Assembly: GCF_024653915.1 (NCBI RefSeq)
Contig: NZ_JANLGY010000017.1
Location: 1 to 51,087, forward strand
Length of the DNA: 51,087 nt
Reading direction: 5' to 3'
DNA from: Sulfuricaulis sp.
GTDB taxonomy: Bacteria > Pseudomonadota > Gammaproteobacteria > Acidiferrobacterales > Sulfurifustaceae
The first letter of the stretch is position 1. Each line of letters opens with the position of its first letter. The position numbers were made by a program, and so were the translations under genes. The notes under the pieces were generated by a model, which was not told the origin of the DNA, made no database searches, and worked only from the letters and a program-made list of their open reading frames with translations. Positions 7,970-16,239 of the stretch are shown piece after piece.

Positions 7970-9286
7970 TCAGCCATTCACGTTGCGCCTGGTGTACCGA
8001 CACACGCGGTTGCGGCCGGCCTCCTTCGCTGAATAAAGCGCCTGATCGGCGGCGGCGATGATTCCGTCATCAGTATCCGCGTCCTCCGGAAAGGTCGCCA
8101 TGCCGATGCTTATCGTGAGGTTCAGTCCCTGTTCTGGTGCCAAGAGGATGGCGGCACCGGCTACGGACGCACGAATACGCTCGGACGTGCTCAGGGCCCC
8201 GGCGGCTGTGGTCTCCGGCAGGATAACGGCAAACTCCTCGCCGCCATAGCGGGCGACCCGGTCCACCGGCCGAACCTGTCTCCTGATACGCGAGGCGATA
8301 ACGCGTATTGCCTCGTCACCCGCCTGGTGTCCGTAGGTATCATTTATAATCTTGAAGTCATCGATATCCAGCATCAATAGCGAGAAGGGATGATTGTAGC
8401 GACGCGAACGTTCCATTTCCGCAGTGAGCCATCGGTAGAATCCACGGCGATTGAGCAACTCCGTGAGACTGTCTTGAATGGCAAGCTCCTCGAGTTTTTT
8501 CTGGTGTTGTTCGATTTTTTCCGCCATGACGTTGAAGGCGAGCGCCAATTGCCCGATCTCGTCGTCCTTCCGACCCGGCACAGCGCGCGCTGAGAAGTCG
8601 CCCCCGGCCAGGCGGGAGGCAGCGCCTCCAAGCGCGCTGATAGACTTCAACATGGGGCGAGCCAACAGCAGACTGGCGATCAATGAGACTATAAACGCTG
8701 CTATGAATGAGATCAGGGGAATCAGCACCGTATGCTGTCTGGCAGCATGAGCGTTGGGCAAGGCCTCTTTGATTTCACCGTAGATTATATTGTGCAGCTG
8801 GTCGAGCAGGGCCACAGCGCGGTCGATGTGGGCGTCCAGGCGTTTCACGTCATGCATCAGTTCCGGGTTTCCAACCTGAGGCGGTGCGCGCAGGATGTCC
8901 TCGGCCAGGCGGCGGGCCTGCCGCCACTCCTGTTGCGCTGCCTTAGCTAGCGTTCGCTCCTGCTCCAGACCAAAGGGCACGGCGAGCATATGGTTGAAAT
9001 GCAGGTCCATCTCATGACTCAACTGCTCGAAGTGGCTGCGTTCCGCCGGGTCACCGATGAGGAGGTATTTGTTGGGCGGTTTGCTGACCCGGAGCAGGGC
9101 AATCCGGACACGCATCACTGGCCCCAGCTCCTCCAGCACCTCCGTCACGGTTTTCTCCAAAGACTCTATCAGACGGGGCAGGACATAGAGTTGTGCCACG
9201 GCTATGGCGATCAGAAACGGCAGCAGTACGGCGCAGAGGCCGAGGATGTAGCGCTGGCGCAGAGAGAGTTGTGGTAAACGAGGCAT
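7970..9286 (-). CDS. membrane diguanylate cyclase (HAMP-GGDEF)
   Basis: A 438-residue protein with an N-terminal membrane helix (about 12-33), a helical periplasmic sensor region and a second helix (about 185-210, PLISFIAAFIVSLIASLLLARP). A HAMP linker (about 208-265, DDEIGQLALAFNVMAEKIEQHQ) and a C-terminal GGDEF domain follow. The active loop is YGGEEF, and the inhibitory I-site RPVD sits five residues before it, so the enzyme should make c-di-GMP and be product-inhibited. The metal and substrate segment LLMLDIDDFKIINDTYGHQAGD is intact. It stands alone on the minus strand with gene relics at its 3' end. The sensed signal is unknown. Confidence 0.92.
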   Translation of the reverse strand: MPRLPQLSLRQRYILGLCAVLLPFLIAIAVAQLYVLPRLIESLEKTVTEVLEELGPVMRVRIALLRVSKPPNKYLLIGDPAERSHFEQLSHEMDLHFNHMLAVPFGLEQERTLAKAAQQEWRQARRLAEDILRAPPQVGNPELMHDVKRLDAHIDRAVALLDQLHNIIYGEIKEALPNAHAARQHTVLIPLISFIAAFIVSLIASLLLARPMLKSISALGGAASRLAGGDFSARAVPGRKDDEIGQLALAFNVMAEKIEQHQKKLEELAIQDSLTELLNRRGFYRWLTAEMERSRRYNHPFSLLMLDIDDFKIINDTYGHQAGDEAIRVIASRIRRQVRPVDRVARYGGEEFAVILPETTAAGALSTSERIRASVAGAAILLAPEQGLNLTISIGMATFPEDADTDDGIIAAADQALYSAKEAGRNRVCRYTRRNVNG

Positions 9287-9591
9287 TTTTCATTCCAGCC
9301 AGTCAATGGAACTATAGACCAGTATGGAGGCTGGGGAATATTCACTCGTATTGCGTTTTTTGCGTCTTGGCACCTGAAAAATCAGGGGCGCGTTGGTCAT
9401 GCACGGCTGCATGCAGTGCAGAGTGAGCGGTCGTTCGGGCCTCAGGTTCGCTGAGTGCGGGCGGGGCCGGGAAAGTCCTGCCTTGTTTGGGGAGAATCGG
9501 CGCACAGCGCCGAAAGTATCCGGGAGAAAGGCGAGGTTAGCCTGGGGTCGGTGGAATGCGGAGTAACCCGAGAGGCTTAATCAGGGCTTGT
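9287..9591. other. 305-bp intergenic region, no gene seen
   Basis: It lies between the start of the diguanylate cyclase and the end of the FadL-type gene. It contains a small perfect hairpin (CCTGA, loop AAAA, TCAGG), the 10-bp palindrome CTGCATGCAG and another short hairpin (CTCAG, loop GTTCG, CTGAG). None has a T-run clear enough to call a terminator. It should hold the cyclase promoter, but I could not pick one with confidence. Confidence 0.5.
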
Positions 9592-10911
9592 CTAATAAAC
9601 GTAACTAAACTGAAGGGTGGCGATATTGGTTTCAAAGGTTGCATTCTCGACCTCTGTCGTTCCGGTCCTCACCCCTATCATTTGGGCTCCGATGCCACGG
9701 TTGTATGAGAAATTGAGTTCCGACCGTTTGTTCAGACGAAACCCCGCTCCAACCGTGACATGGTGCTCAATGATGGGAGCAAGCCCGGGATTATTGCCAA
9801 GGTCTTCTTCAACGATTGGTGAAGCGCCATAATTGTACCCGAACATGAATTCCAGGCGATTTGAGAACTTGTAATTGAAGCCCAGTGCGTAGACATCCTG
9901 GTCGTCCCATCCAAGGTTGAGCACCACTTTATCGCCGCTGGATTGCTCTATCAAGGCCAGCTTATCACGTACATCACGGTAATAAATCCGTTTAAGGTCG
10001 AACTCCATCTGTAATTTCGGCGTGGGGGTGTAGGATATTCCGATCCCGGCGCTGGCGGGATCCTCGAAATCAAGATTATATTGCTGAGGAGTCAAGGCGC
10101 ATGGGTCGCATCCCGCCACAACATTTTCTTTTGATGTTGTGAACTTGAATTCTTGAGTGCGAGTCTGGGCGTTATAAGTAGCCCCCAATCGTATGGTGGG
10201 TGTCAGGTTATAGGTTGCGCCGAGTCCCCACACATAGCCCAAATTAAAGTCAGTGGGGGATTTGAAGACGGGGGCTTGTATGCCGAACATGCCCACCGCA
10301 ATGTGCGTGGTGATTCCAAGCGCCAGGTCATCGTTAATTTTAAAGGCGAAGGATGGACCGATACGAAATGACTGACGCACGGCAACAATGGGCCCGTCGG
10401 TGCCGGGGTACTTGCTGAATGTCCCCGCTGGATAGTCCACGCCACCGCCGGATAACGCATAAGCACCCAGCCCGACCGTCACGTTATCGGCGAGGAATAC
10501 ACTTTTAAGGGCAATGGCGCCTGTGGCCAGTACGAACAGGTTATTCTCGCTCGTGACGCCGTTGAGCGTGTTTATCGGATTGAGCACGCTGAGACTCAGA
10601 TCGAAGCGCAAATCATCCTCGCCCAGGTGCAGGAAGGCCAAGCCTGCCGGATTCGTCAAGCCCGTGGTTGCGTCCTGGGGGGTTGCGATGACAGCGCCGG
10701 CCATGGCATTCGAGCGCGCGCTGAAAGCGATCTGCTGATCGCCATTGTTGGCCCATGACGGGCTGGCAGAAATGAGTGCTGCGGTGCACGTGAGGAACAA
10801 GGACCATCGCGTAATAAATCGGGCAGCAACGCCGCCTTCAATGCGAGGTAACTCCGTGATTGCCGACGCTGAGCACATTTCAGGTGCAGTGGGACGACAT
10901 GATCTGGCCAT
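9592..10911 (-). CDS. FadL/OmpP1-type outer-membrane channel protein (paralogue 1)
   Basis: A beta-barrel protein of the FadL/TodX superfamily, which moves hydrophobic compounds across the outer membrane. After a signal peptide (WSLFLTCTAALISASPSWA) the mature part begins NNGDQQIAFSARSNAMAGA and then ATPQDATTGLTNPAGLAFL, with the family's NPAG motif. Alternating amphipathic strands end in an aromatic residue (FSYVY). It is a clear paralogue of the protein at 17422-18621. The start is uncertain: ATG at 10911 or at 10878 gives a long N-region, and neither has a good ribosome-binding site. A sigma-E-like promoter lies about 100 bases upstream (11037-11010). Part of this gene is duplicated as the relic at 7872-7965. 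Confidence 0.85.
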   Translation of the reverse strand: MARSCRPTAPEMCSASAITELPRIEGGVAARFITRWSLFLTCTAALISASPSWANNGDQQIAFSARSNAMAGAVIATPQDATTGLTNPAGLAFLHLGEDDLRFDLSLSVLNPINTLNGVTSENNLFVLATGAIALKSVFLADNVTVGLGAYALSGGGVDYPAGTFSKYPGTDGPIVAVRQSFRIGPSFAFKINDDLALGITTHIAVGMFGIQAPVFKSPTDFNLGYVWGLGATYNLTPTIRLGATYNAQTRTQEFKFTTSKENVVAGCDPCALTPQQYNLDFEDPASAGIGISYTPTPKLQMEFDLKRIYYRDVRDKLALIEQSSGDKVVLNLGWDDQDVYALGFNYKFSNRLEFMFGYNYGASPIVEEDLGNNPGLAPIIEHHVTVGAGFRLNKRSELNFSYNRGIGAQMIGVRTGTTEVENATFETNIATLQFSYVY

Positions 10912-11285
10912 GTTTGTAATTTATTAATTAATAATGATGAATATTTATTGCCAGCCACGGTTCCAGCTGAACAGTAACGGACCGTGGTTCATTCGTTTGT
11001 TATACAGACTTGAACGATCCGGAATCAGAAAAGTTCCTGCTGATTGCAGCGGGGCCTTCGCCAGGATTCGCGACGTGCCATGGGAGGCGAAGCGATGGTG
11101 AGTGGTTCGTGGCAGGTGTGGCTGGCTGGCGTGCGTTGGCGCGCCGCGGGTGCGATCCGGCGCGGGGGCGGCTGAGGCTGGTGCAGGCGGGGTCAGAGGC
11201 GCAACCTCGCACCGCGCACCGAAGAGGCGTGAAGATGGGCCGGGATGCCTTGTTGCGCCGGAAGTTTTCTTACTACCGAATCCAG
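10912..11285. other. 374-bp intergenic region upstream of FadL-type gene 1
   Basis: It holds an AT-rich stretch next to the FadL-type gene (10916-10950) and the ECF-type promoter at 11010-11037. The rest (11040-11285) is GC-rich and has open frames on both strands, but none has a ribosome-binding site, a recognisable domain or a convincing composition, so I call no gene. Confidence 0.5.
11010..11037 (-). promoter_or_regulatory. ECF (sigma-E-like) promoter of FadL-type gene 1
   Basis: On the minus strand GGAACTT (11037-11031) is followed after exactly 15 bases by GTTCAA (11015-11010). This is the E. coli sigma-E layout (GGAACTT, 15-16 bp, GTCAAA-like). The same pattern with the same spacer precedes the ECF sigma gene, FadL-type gene 2 and the CTERM gene at 14410-15009. 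Confidence 0.7.
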
Positions 11286-11963
11286 CTACAAACCTGATCT
11301 GTCTCCGGCACCTCCCGGACGTGCCATGGTAGCCATCAGTCCCAAAAGACCGGAGCCAAAGAGCCACGCGGCGGTGGGCAAGGGAACGGCCGCTGTCGCA
11401 GGCAGCATGCCATCGGATTTTCTGTCTTTGAATTCAATTAATGCGCGGGCATCGGGTTTGCCATCCTGATTCAAGTCCCAGCTCAGGCGTAAATCCTGAA
11501 AATAAGCCTGCGTGGTTCCGGGATTCCGGGATTTGGAAGGATTGATGGGCGCGAAATAATGCTGCCGTGCAGGGTTGGCGTTGTCGGATAGCCGATAAAC
11601 AGAGTCATCGTATGTGCCGAATAATCCATCTGCGCCTCTGTATCGAAGCGTGAAATCAATAATGTCTCCGCCGGAGAACGTGTAAGTACCGCCGACGCGC
11701 GATTTGCCGGTGACAGGGACATACTGGCCTGCCTCTGTAAAACCAAAATCAAACGCTGCACGGCTCGGTAAATCCAGCCGGACTCTGATGGTGACGCTCG
11801 AATTACGGTCGGCGCCATCAACCATCAGGACCCCGGACGGGGTATTGATGAACAACCCGGATGTCGTTGACACCGAGCAGGCCGATGCCGGCGTGAGCGG
11901 GAACACGCAGATCGCCGCGCCGATAACAACCATTGTTCTTTGCAACTTTTGTTTGTGGCACAT
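11286..11963 (-). CDS. VPLPA-CTERM sorted surface protein, unknown ectodomain
   Basis: About 225 residues with a signal peptide (MCHKQKLQRTMVV..., cleavage near PASA-C). The ectodomain contains a calcium-loop-like stretch DLNQDGKPDARALIEF, as in dockerin or thrombospondin-3 repeats. The C-terminal sorting tail is VPLPTAAWLFGSGLLGLM, then TMARPGG. By family, such tails are recognised by an exosortase that cuts and re-anchors the protein; no exosortase gene is in this window. I chose ATG 11963 because GAGG lies 7 bases before it; ATG at 11975 is also possible. It is divergent from the hydrolase at 12049. Confidence 0.75.
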   Translation of the reverse strand: MCHKQKLQRTMVVIGAAICVFPLTPASACSVSTTSGLFINTPSGVLMVDGADRNSSVTIRVRLDLPSRAAFDFGFTEAGQYVPVTGKSRVGGTYTFSGGDIIDFTLRYRGADGLFGTYDDSVYRLSDNANPARQHYFAPINPSKSRNPGTTQAYFQDLRLSWDLNQDGKPDARALIEFKDRKSDGMLPATAAVPLPTAAWLFGSGLLGLMATMARPGGAGDRSGL

Positions 11964-12048
11964 AGGCGGCCTCATTTGTTCCAATGTTCATGCTGAACAG
12001 GTAAATTGCGCATGGCATGATGAACGCTCCGCGAACAAAATATTAACG

Positions 12049-12924
12049 ATGGCAATCCTGGTCCCGGTCGCTGTCCTGTTGCTGATCGTCATGGCAGTGT
12101 TTGCATTTCATCTGCTCATTCATGTCGGCTTGGGCGCCCCGCGGATTCGCGAGCAGGGCATGCCGGATCAGCGTGGGCTGGCGTACCGCGAAGTCGCTAT
12201 CCTGACCGAAAATGACAAGCGCCTGTTTGCCTGGTTCATTCCGGCGCCGAATGACGTTCCCGCGCCGGCCGTAGCGGTGCTGCACGGTTGGGGCGCCAAT
12301 GCCGAAATGATGCTTCCGCTGGCCGCCCCGCTGCACAGTTCCGGTTATGCCGTCCTTCTGTTCGATGCGCGCAATCACGGGAGGAGCGAGGCTGACAGCT
12401 TTTCCTCGTTGCCGCGTTTTGCCGAGGATCTGGAGCACGCTCTCGACTGGCTGGTGCAGCAGCCCGGGGTGGATGCCACCAGAGTGGCCGCCGTGGGCCA
12501 TTCAGTGGGGGCCGGGGCGGCCCTCCTGGTTGCCTCGCGCCGGCGCAATCTGGCAGCCGTGGTCAGCATCGCTGCCTTTGCTCACCCGGAAAGCATGATG
12601 CGGAGATTCCTGGCATCCCGTCACGTCCCTTACTTTCCATTCGGCTGGTATGTGTTGCGCTACGTCCAGCGCGTTATCGGATACCGCTTCGATGATATTG
12701 CGCCATGCAACATCATCCGGCAGATCCTTTGCCCGGTATTGCTTGTGCATGGCGCCAACGACTCCACCGTGCCGGCAACGGACGCAGAATTTATCCATGC
12801 CCGCCGTTCCGGCGACCATGTGCGTCTCCTGCTGTTGGCCGGCAGACACGATTCGTACGATGAGCTGGAATGCAATGCGGGAAAGCTGACGGAATTCCTC
12901 GATCAGGCGACTCGGCGGAAATGA
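12049..12924 (+). CDS. membrane-anchored alpha/beta hydrolase
   Basis: A 291-residue serine hydrolase with an N-terminal membrane helix (MAILVPVAVLLLIVMAVFAFHLLIH). The fold shows the oxyanion strand VAVLHGWGAN, DARNHGRS after it, and the nucleophile elbow GHSVGAG (Ser at about 157). A late Asp lies in HGAND, and the likely catalytic His is in GRHDS near the end. These are the motifs of BAAT/dienelactone/YqkD-like hydrolases. The substrate is unknown. Start ATG 12049 places the helix at the very N-terminus; no strong ribosome-binding site is visible. It is flanked by two CTERM-type surface protein genes on the opposite strand. Confidence 0.8.
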   Translation: MAILVPVAVLLLIVMAVFAFHLLIHVGLGAPRIREQGMPDQRGLAYREVAILTENDKRLFAWFIPAPNDVPAPAVAVLHGWGANAEMMLPLAAPLHSSGYAVLLFDARNHGRSEADSFSSLPRFAEDLEHALDWLVQQPGVDATRVAAVGHSVGAGAALLVASRRRNLAAVVSIAAFAHPESMMRRFLASRHVPYFPFGWYVLRYVQRVIGYRFDDIAPCNIIRQILCPVLLVHGANDSTVPATDAEFIHARRSGDHVRLLLLAGRHDSYDELECNAGKLTEFLDQATRRK

Positions 12925-12939
12925 GATGTTCAGTCCGAA

Positions 12940-14253
12940 TCACCGGGCTTGTCTCTTGCAATCCGGCATTGAGCGCGCATCAGCGCGCTGAGTCGCGGGT
13001 CTGTTGAGGCATGGATTTTTTCTGATGAGAAATACGCCCAGCCAGGCCAGAAACATCAGCAGCAACCACCAGTCGCCCGCCTGCCTGAAATTGCCATTTC
13101 CAGAACTGATGCTGCAACCAAACCGGCCCGACTCTCTATGGTCAAAATCCGGATCTCCGGCAACGTTGTTGCCTACCGCGATGGGGTCGGTGATTGAACC
13201 GTTGGCCACGCCATCCAGATCGGTCGCGGGGTTGCCGTCTGTCAGGGTAATATCCACCGTCCTGGCCCCCACCTTCGTCCACGCAGACGTTGGCAGCAGT
13301 GCATATGCCCCGGCGCTGCCCACTTTATAGATCACCAGTTTGTCGGCTTCGGGTAAATCGGATGAGAACGCCATCCTGACCGTCACGCTCCCGCCGACGG
13401 CGGAGGTAGTAACGTAGCTGACAGTTCCATATGGAAAGGCGACGCGTACGGGGCCACCGGTTGCCGCGCCCGCGCTGACCTGCGTGAGAGACTGGCCTGT
13501 TGCCGTGATGGTTACCGTCTGCCCGTTCGAGACCGCCAACCCCTTGGCGACGCTGGCGTCGGAGGCGGCGCTTCCAGGCTCGATGGCATTGATCACACCG
13601 TCACCATCGCTGTCCGTCGGATTGTTGACATCAGCGCCAACTTCAATGACATCCGATGTGCCGTCGTCGTCCGTATCGCCATCGAGGCCTGTCGGATCCA
13701 GACCCAGGGAGGTGGCTACTGCATCGGAAATGCCGTCCCCATTGCTGTCCGCGCCTGCCAGGACCGCCGTCCCGTTCATGACCGGGGAGACGGTGAGCGG
13801 CAATACACCCACAATGTCTGTCCCGGAGATGCCGTTATTATCGCCGTCTAGCGTGGTAACAGTCAGCGTGTATAGTGTTTTTGTAATTTCCCACTTGATC
13901 GTCGTGGTTGTAGTCGGATTCGCGCCAATCGTGAGGGCATAAGTACCGGTATAGGTACCATCGCCATTATCGGTAAGTGTGAACGCCCCGCCAAACGAGT
14001 AGGAAAATCCCACGCTCAACATACCGGTTGTCGGACTGACAGGCGCCATACTGAATGTCCCGGCATCGAAATCGAAACTCCATGCATTATTTGGGTTCGT
14101 CGTGCTTGTGCCGAGAGTTACTCCGTTGGTTCCGTTAAGTATCGTAAGCGAATGAGTGCCCGAGTACTGGCCGGTAAGTCCGGCGGTGCCTGCCTGGGCC
14201 ATGGTGTTGAAGACAAGCATGATAATTGCCAGGAAAACCGGAAGTTTTTTCAT
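12940..14253 (-). CDS. secreted protein with TSP3-like Ca2+ repeats, choice-of-anchor-type domain and non-VPLPA CTERM tail
   Basis: 437 residues from ATG 14253 (MKKLPVFLAIIMLVFNTMAQA signal peptide). The N-terminal domain (about 22-165) is clearly homologous to the next protein at 14410-15009 (GTSTTNPNNAWSF, DNGDGTYTGTY, SPVMNGTA). Calcium-type repeats follow (ADSNGDGISDA, DGDTDDDGTSDVIE, TDSDGDGVINAIEPG). A domain ending DLDGVANGSITDPIAVG resembles choice-of-anchor U domains. The C-terminus has FGCSISSGN, then a hydrophobic helix (WWLLLMFLAWLGVFLI) and a basic tail. That is a Cys-bearing CTERM layout different from VPLPA and closer to JDVT- or GlyGly-CTERM types; this class assignment is inference. 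It ends 15 bases from the hydrolase stop (convergent). Confidence 0.75.
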   Translation of the reverse strand: MKKLPVFLAIIMLVFNTMAQAGTAGLTGQYSGTHSLTILNGTNGVTLGTSTTNPNNAWSFDFDAGTFSMAPVSPTTGMLSVGFSYSFGGAFTLTDNGDGTYTGTYALTIGANPTTTTTIKWEITKTLYTLTVTTLDGDNNGISGTDIVGVLPLTVSPVMNGTAVLAGADSNGDGISDAVATSLGLDPTGLDGDTDDDGTSDVIEVGADVNNPTDSDGDGVINAIEPGSAASDASVAKGLAVSNGQTVTITATGQSLTQVSAGAATGGPVRVAFPYGTVSYVTTSAVGGSVTVRMAFSSDLPEADKLVIYKVGSAGAYALLPTSAWTKVGARTVDITLTDGNPATDLDGVANGSITDPIAVGNNVAGDPDFDHRESGRFGCSISSGNGNFRQAGDWWLLLMFLAWLGVFLIRKNPCLNRPATQRADARSMPDCKRQAR

Positions 14254-14340
14254 TTTACGTACCTTAAAAGAATCTTGTACGGGAAATTCGCAGGGAGCAG
14301 GGGGAGAAGCAGGCCTGGTGCGGTGAGTTTCACACAACGA

Positions 14341-14378
14341 CCTGCAGATGTGCTCCATACAGACAGCACATCCGCAGG
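14341..14378. repeat. 14-bp inverted repeat between two CTERM-type genes
   Basis: CCTGCAGATGTGCT (14341-14354) pairs with AGCACATCCGCAGG (14365-14378), with one wobble pair and a 10-base loop. The right arm can instead pair with downstream sequence (ATCCGCA with TGCGGAT, 14371-14389). No T-run follows on either strand, so it is more likely an mRNA-stabilising or processing hairpin between the two minus-strand genes than a simple terminator. Confidence 0.6.
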
Positions 14379-14409
14379 CAATTGCGGATCACATCACTCT
14401 GTTTGCTGA

Positions 14410-15009
14410 TTACGACGTCTTGCGACGGCGCGCAACTCCTGCCAGACCGAGCAGGCCCGAGCCAAGCAGCCATGCCGCGGCCGGAATTGGAACCGCCGAT
14501 ACCGACCCCGATGCCGTGCCATCCATAACCGGCGAGATAGTGCCGAAAATGTTGGTAAAGCTGGTGCCGTTGATACCGTTAGGTTCGGTGTCCAGGGTGA
14601 CCAGGGTGACGGTGGTTCCGACCAGCGTGACGTCCCAGGTGGTGGTGGTGGCGACTGCCGGCGCGGGACCGAAACCAAAGGAATAGGAGCCGGTGTAGGT
14701 GCCGTTGCCATTGTCGACCAGTGCGCCGCTTATGGGTGTGTAGCTAAAACCAGTGGTTAACATGCCACCGGCCGCACTAAAGGAGCCGCTGCCACCGCTG
14801 AAAGTGAAGCTCCAGGCATTGCTCGGGTTGGTCGTGCTTGTTCCGAGTACGACTCCAGGCGGAGCTGTTGCCGCATTAAGCAAAGTCAGCGAATACGTGC
14901 CTGAAGCGGTGCCGGTGATACCGACCGTACCCGCCTGGGCAACGCCGGCGCTTCCAACGACTGCGCATGCAAGTAATGCAGATAAAGTTGTTTTCGTCTT
15001 TGTTTTCAT
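14410..15009 (-). CDS. VPLPA-CTERM sorted surface protein
   Basis: 199 residues from ATG 15009, chosen because GGAGG lies 8 bases before it. A signal peptide (MKTKTKTTLSALLACAVVGS..., cleavage AQA-G) is followed by a Thr/Gly-rich beta-type domain of about 140 residues homologous to the N-terminus of the protein at 12940-14253. The sorting tail is VPIPAAAWLLGSGLLGLAG, then VARRRKTS. An ECF-type promoter lies 225 bases upstream (15263-15236). It is probably a surface-attached or released exosortase substrate; the role of the domain is unknown. Confidence 0.82.
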   Translation of the reverse strand: MKTKTKTTLSALLACAVVGSAGVAQAGTVGITGTASGTYSLTLLNAATAPPGVVLGTSTTNPSNAWSFTFSGGSGSFSAAGGMLTTGFSYTPISGALVDNGNGTYTGSYSFGFGPAPAVATTTTWDVTLVGTTVTLVTLDTEPNGINGTSFTNIFGTISPVMDGTASGSVSAVPIPAAAWLLGSGLLGLAGVARRRKTS

Positions 15010-15235
15010 CTTGAAAGCCTCCATCACAATGTTTAGTGTAAGTAAATTAAAGTTGGTTATTCAGGGTTTACGCCAGTTGGCGTAAGCGATCCTTGCCTGA
15101 AATGCTCCATAACATCAGCGACGGAAATTGCGACATAAAAATAATGACGCAGATGGCTTATCTTGCCCGCGAGTTCGAGGTGAGGACCAGCGCTCATAAC
15201 GTACTGACTGACCTGACCCGGCCGTTCGTGTTTAG

Positions 15236-15263
15236 TTAAACGATTCCGAAACTGGAAAGTTCC
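15236..15263 (-). promoter_or_regulatory. ECF (sigma-E-like) promoter of the CTERM gene 14410-15009
   Basis: On the minus strand GGAACTT (15263-15257), a 15-base spacer and GTTTAA (15241-15236). The spacer TCCAGTTTCGGAATC resembles that of the promoter at 11010-11037 (TTCTGATTCCGGATC). The predicted leader is long, about 220 bases. Confidence 0.65.
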
Positions 15264-15511
15264 GGATGGGAATGGGCCCCCACATGGGCGTTTCCTCCGG
15301 AAAACACCATATAAAAACAGCTATGCCATTAATTTACTTGACGAAAGAAATGCACACCTAGGGCGATCATTATTCGAATGCGGTGGCTTGATGCGGCGCA
15401 TCGTGCGGTGACGACTGGCTTGGTGCGGTCGGAGCATGGCCACTTCTGTAAGACGTAATGGGCAGCGCGGTGATCTTCCGTGTAAATTTTCATATTTAGC
15501 GACCGGAAACG

Positions 15512-15539
15512 GGAACTTTCCCCTCGTCGTTTCGTTAAA
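15512..15539 (+). promoter_or_regulatory. ECF (sigma-E-like) autoregulatory promoter
   Basis: GGAACTT (15512-15518), a 15-base spacer, then GTTAAA (15534-15539), a near-match to the E. coli sigma-E consensus. It sits directly upstream of the ECF sigma operon, as expected if the sigma factor transcribes its own gene. Confidence 0.75.
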
Positions 15540-15684
15540 ATCCTGAGCAGAATCAAGGAGCGGACAACTGCGTGACTTGGCGGTTATACTTGCTGGCGTG
15601 AATACAATTTGCTTGTTGCCGAATCGCATGAGATCCGGCTCGATTCACGCGCCGGGCTGGGCCAGACTTGATGCTGTGATATTG

Positions 15685-16239
15685 ATGCAACAATTGACTG
15701 ACCCGGAATGTGTTTCTCTTTGTCAAAAAGGGAAACCCGATGCTTTTGACGAACTGGTTCGACGTTATCAAGATCGTCTCTACCGTTTCATCCTGCGCAT
15801 GGTCGGTTCGCGCGAAGAGGCCCTGGAGCTGACCCAGGATACCCTGTTGAAGGCTTTCCAGGGGCTTTCACAGTGGCGGCCGGAGGCGCTGTTTCGCACC
15901 TGGCTGTTCCAGATCGCCAGCAATACCGCTATCGACAGTCTGCGGCAGCGCAAGCGAATGAATAATATTTCCATCGATGAACAGCACGATTTGGCTGATC
16001 ATTGTGCCGGGCCGGAACGCCTACTATACATAAGCGAGCAATGCCAAAACTTGGAACAGGCGCTTGACAAGTTACCGCACGATTTCTGCCAGGTACTTTT
16101 GCTTCGCGAATTCGAAGAGATGTCCTACAGTGAAATTGCGGAAACTTTGAACATCAACGTGGGAACGGTTAAATCGCGTTTGGCACGAGGGCGCACGATG
16201 TTGTTGGCGCTGTGCCGGCGTGACGAGGAAAAAGAGTAA
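15685..16239 (+). CDS. ECF RNA polymerase sigma factor (RpoE-like)
   Basis: 184 residues. Region 2 spans about 10-80 (GKPDAFDELVRRYQDRLYRF, ALELTQDTLLKAFQGL) and region 4 about 125-175 (LDKLPHDFCQVLLLREFEEM, SYSEIAETLNINVGTVKSRLARGR). It directs polymerase to GGAACTT/GTT-type promoters as sigma-E does. ATG 15685 gives the usual family N-terminus MQQLTD but has no ribosome-binding site. GTG 15598 in the same frame, coupled to a 9-codon leader with AAGGAG, is a real alternative. The next gene, an anti-sigma factor, overlaps by one base. Probable targets are itself, both FadL-type genes and the CTERM gene at 14410. Confidence 0.9.
   Translation: MQQLTDPECVSLCQKGKPDAFDELVRRYQDRLYRFILRMVGSREEALELTQDTLLKAFQGLSQWRPEALFRTWLFQIASNTAIDSLRQRKRMNNISIDEQHDLADHCAGPERLLYISEQCQNLEQALDKLPHDFCQVLLLREFEEMSYSEIAETLNINVGTVKSRLARGRTMLLALCRRDEEKE

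Larger units (their letters stand above)
15010..15684. other. long divergent regulatory region between a CTERM gene and the ECF sigma gene
   Basis: It contains two sigma-E-like promoters pointing outwards (minus-strand 15263-15236, plus-strand 15512-15539). On the plus strand there is also an AAGGAG at 15555-15560 in front of a 9-codon frame that starts GTG 15572 and ends in a TGA overlapping a possible GTG start (15598) of the sigma gene frame. No other gene is apparent. Confidence 0.5.

Noticed and set aside
10945-11367. 140-codon open frame on the minus strand upstream of FadL-type gene 1
   Set aside because: It has no ribosome-binding site or domain, its composition is unlike the neighbours, and it overlaps a convincing promoter and the end of the CTERM gene.
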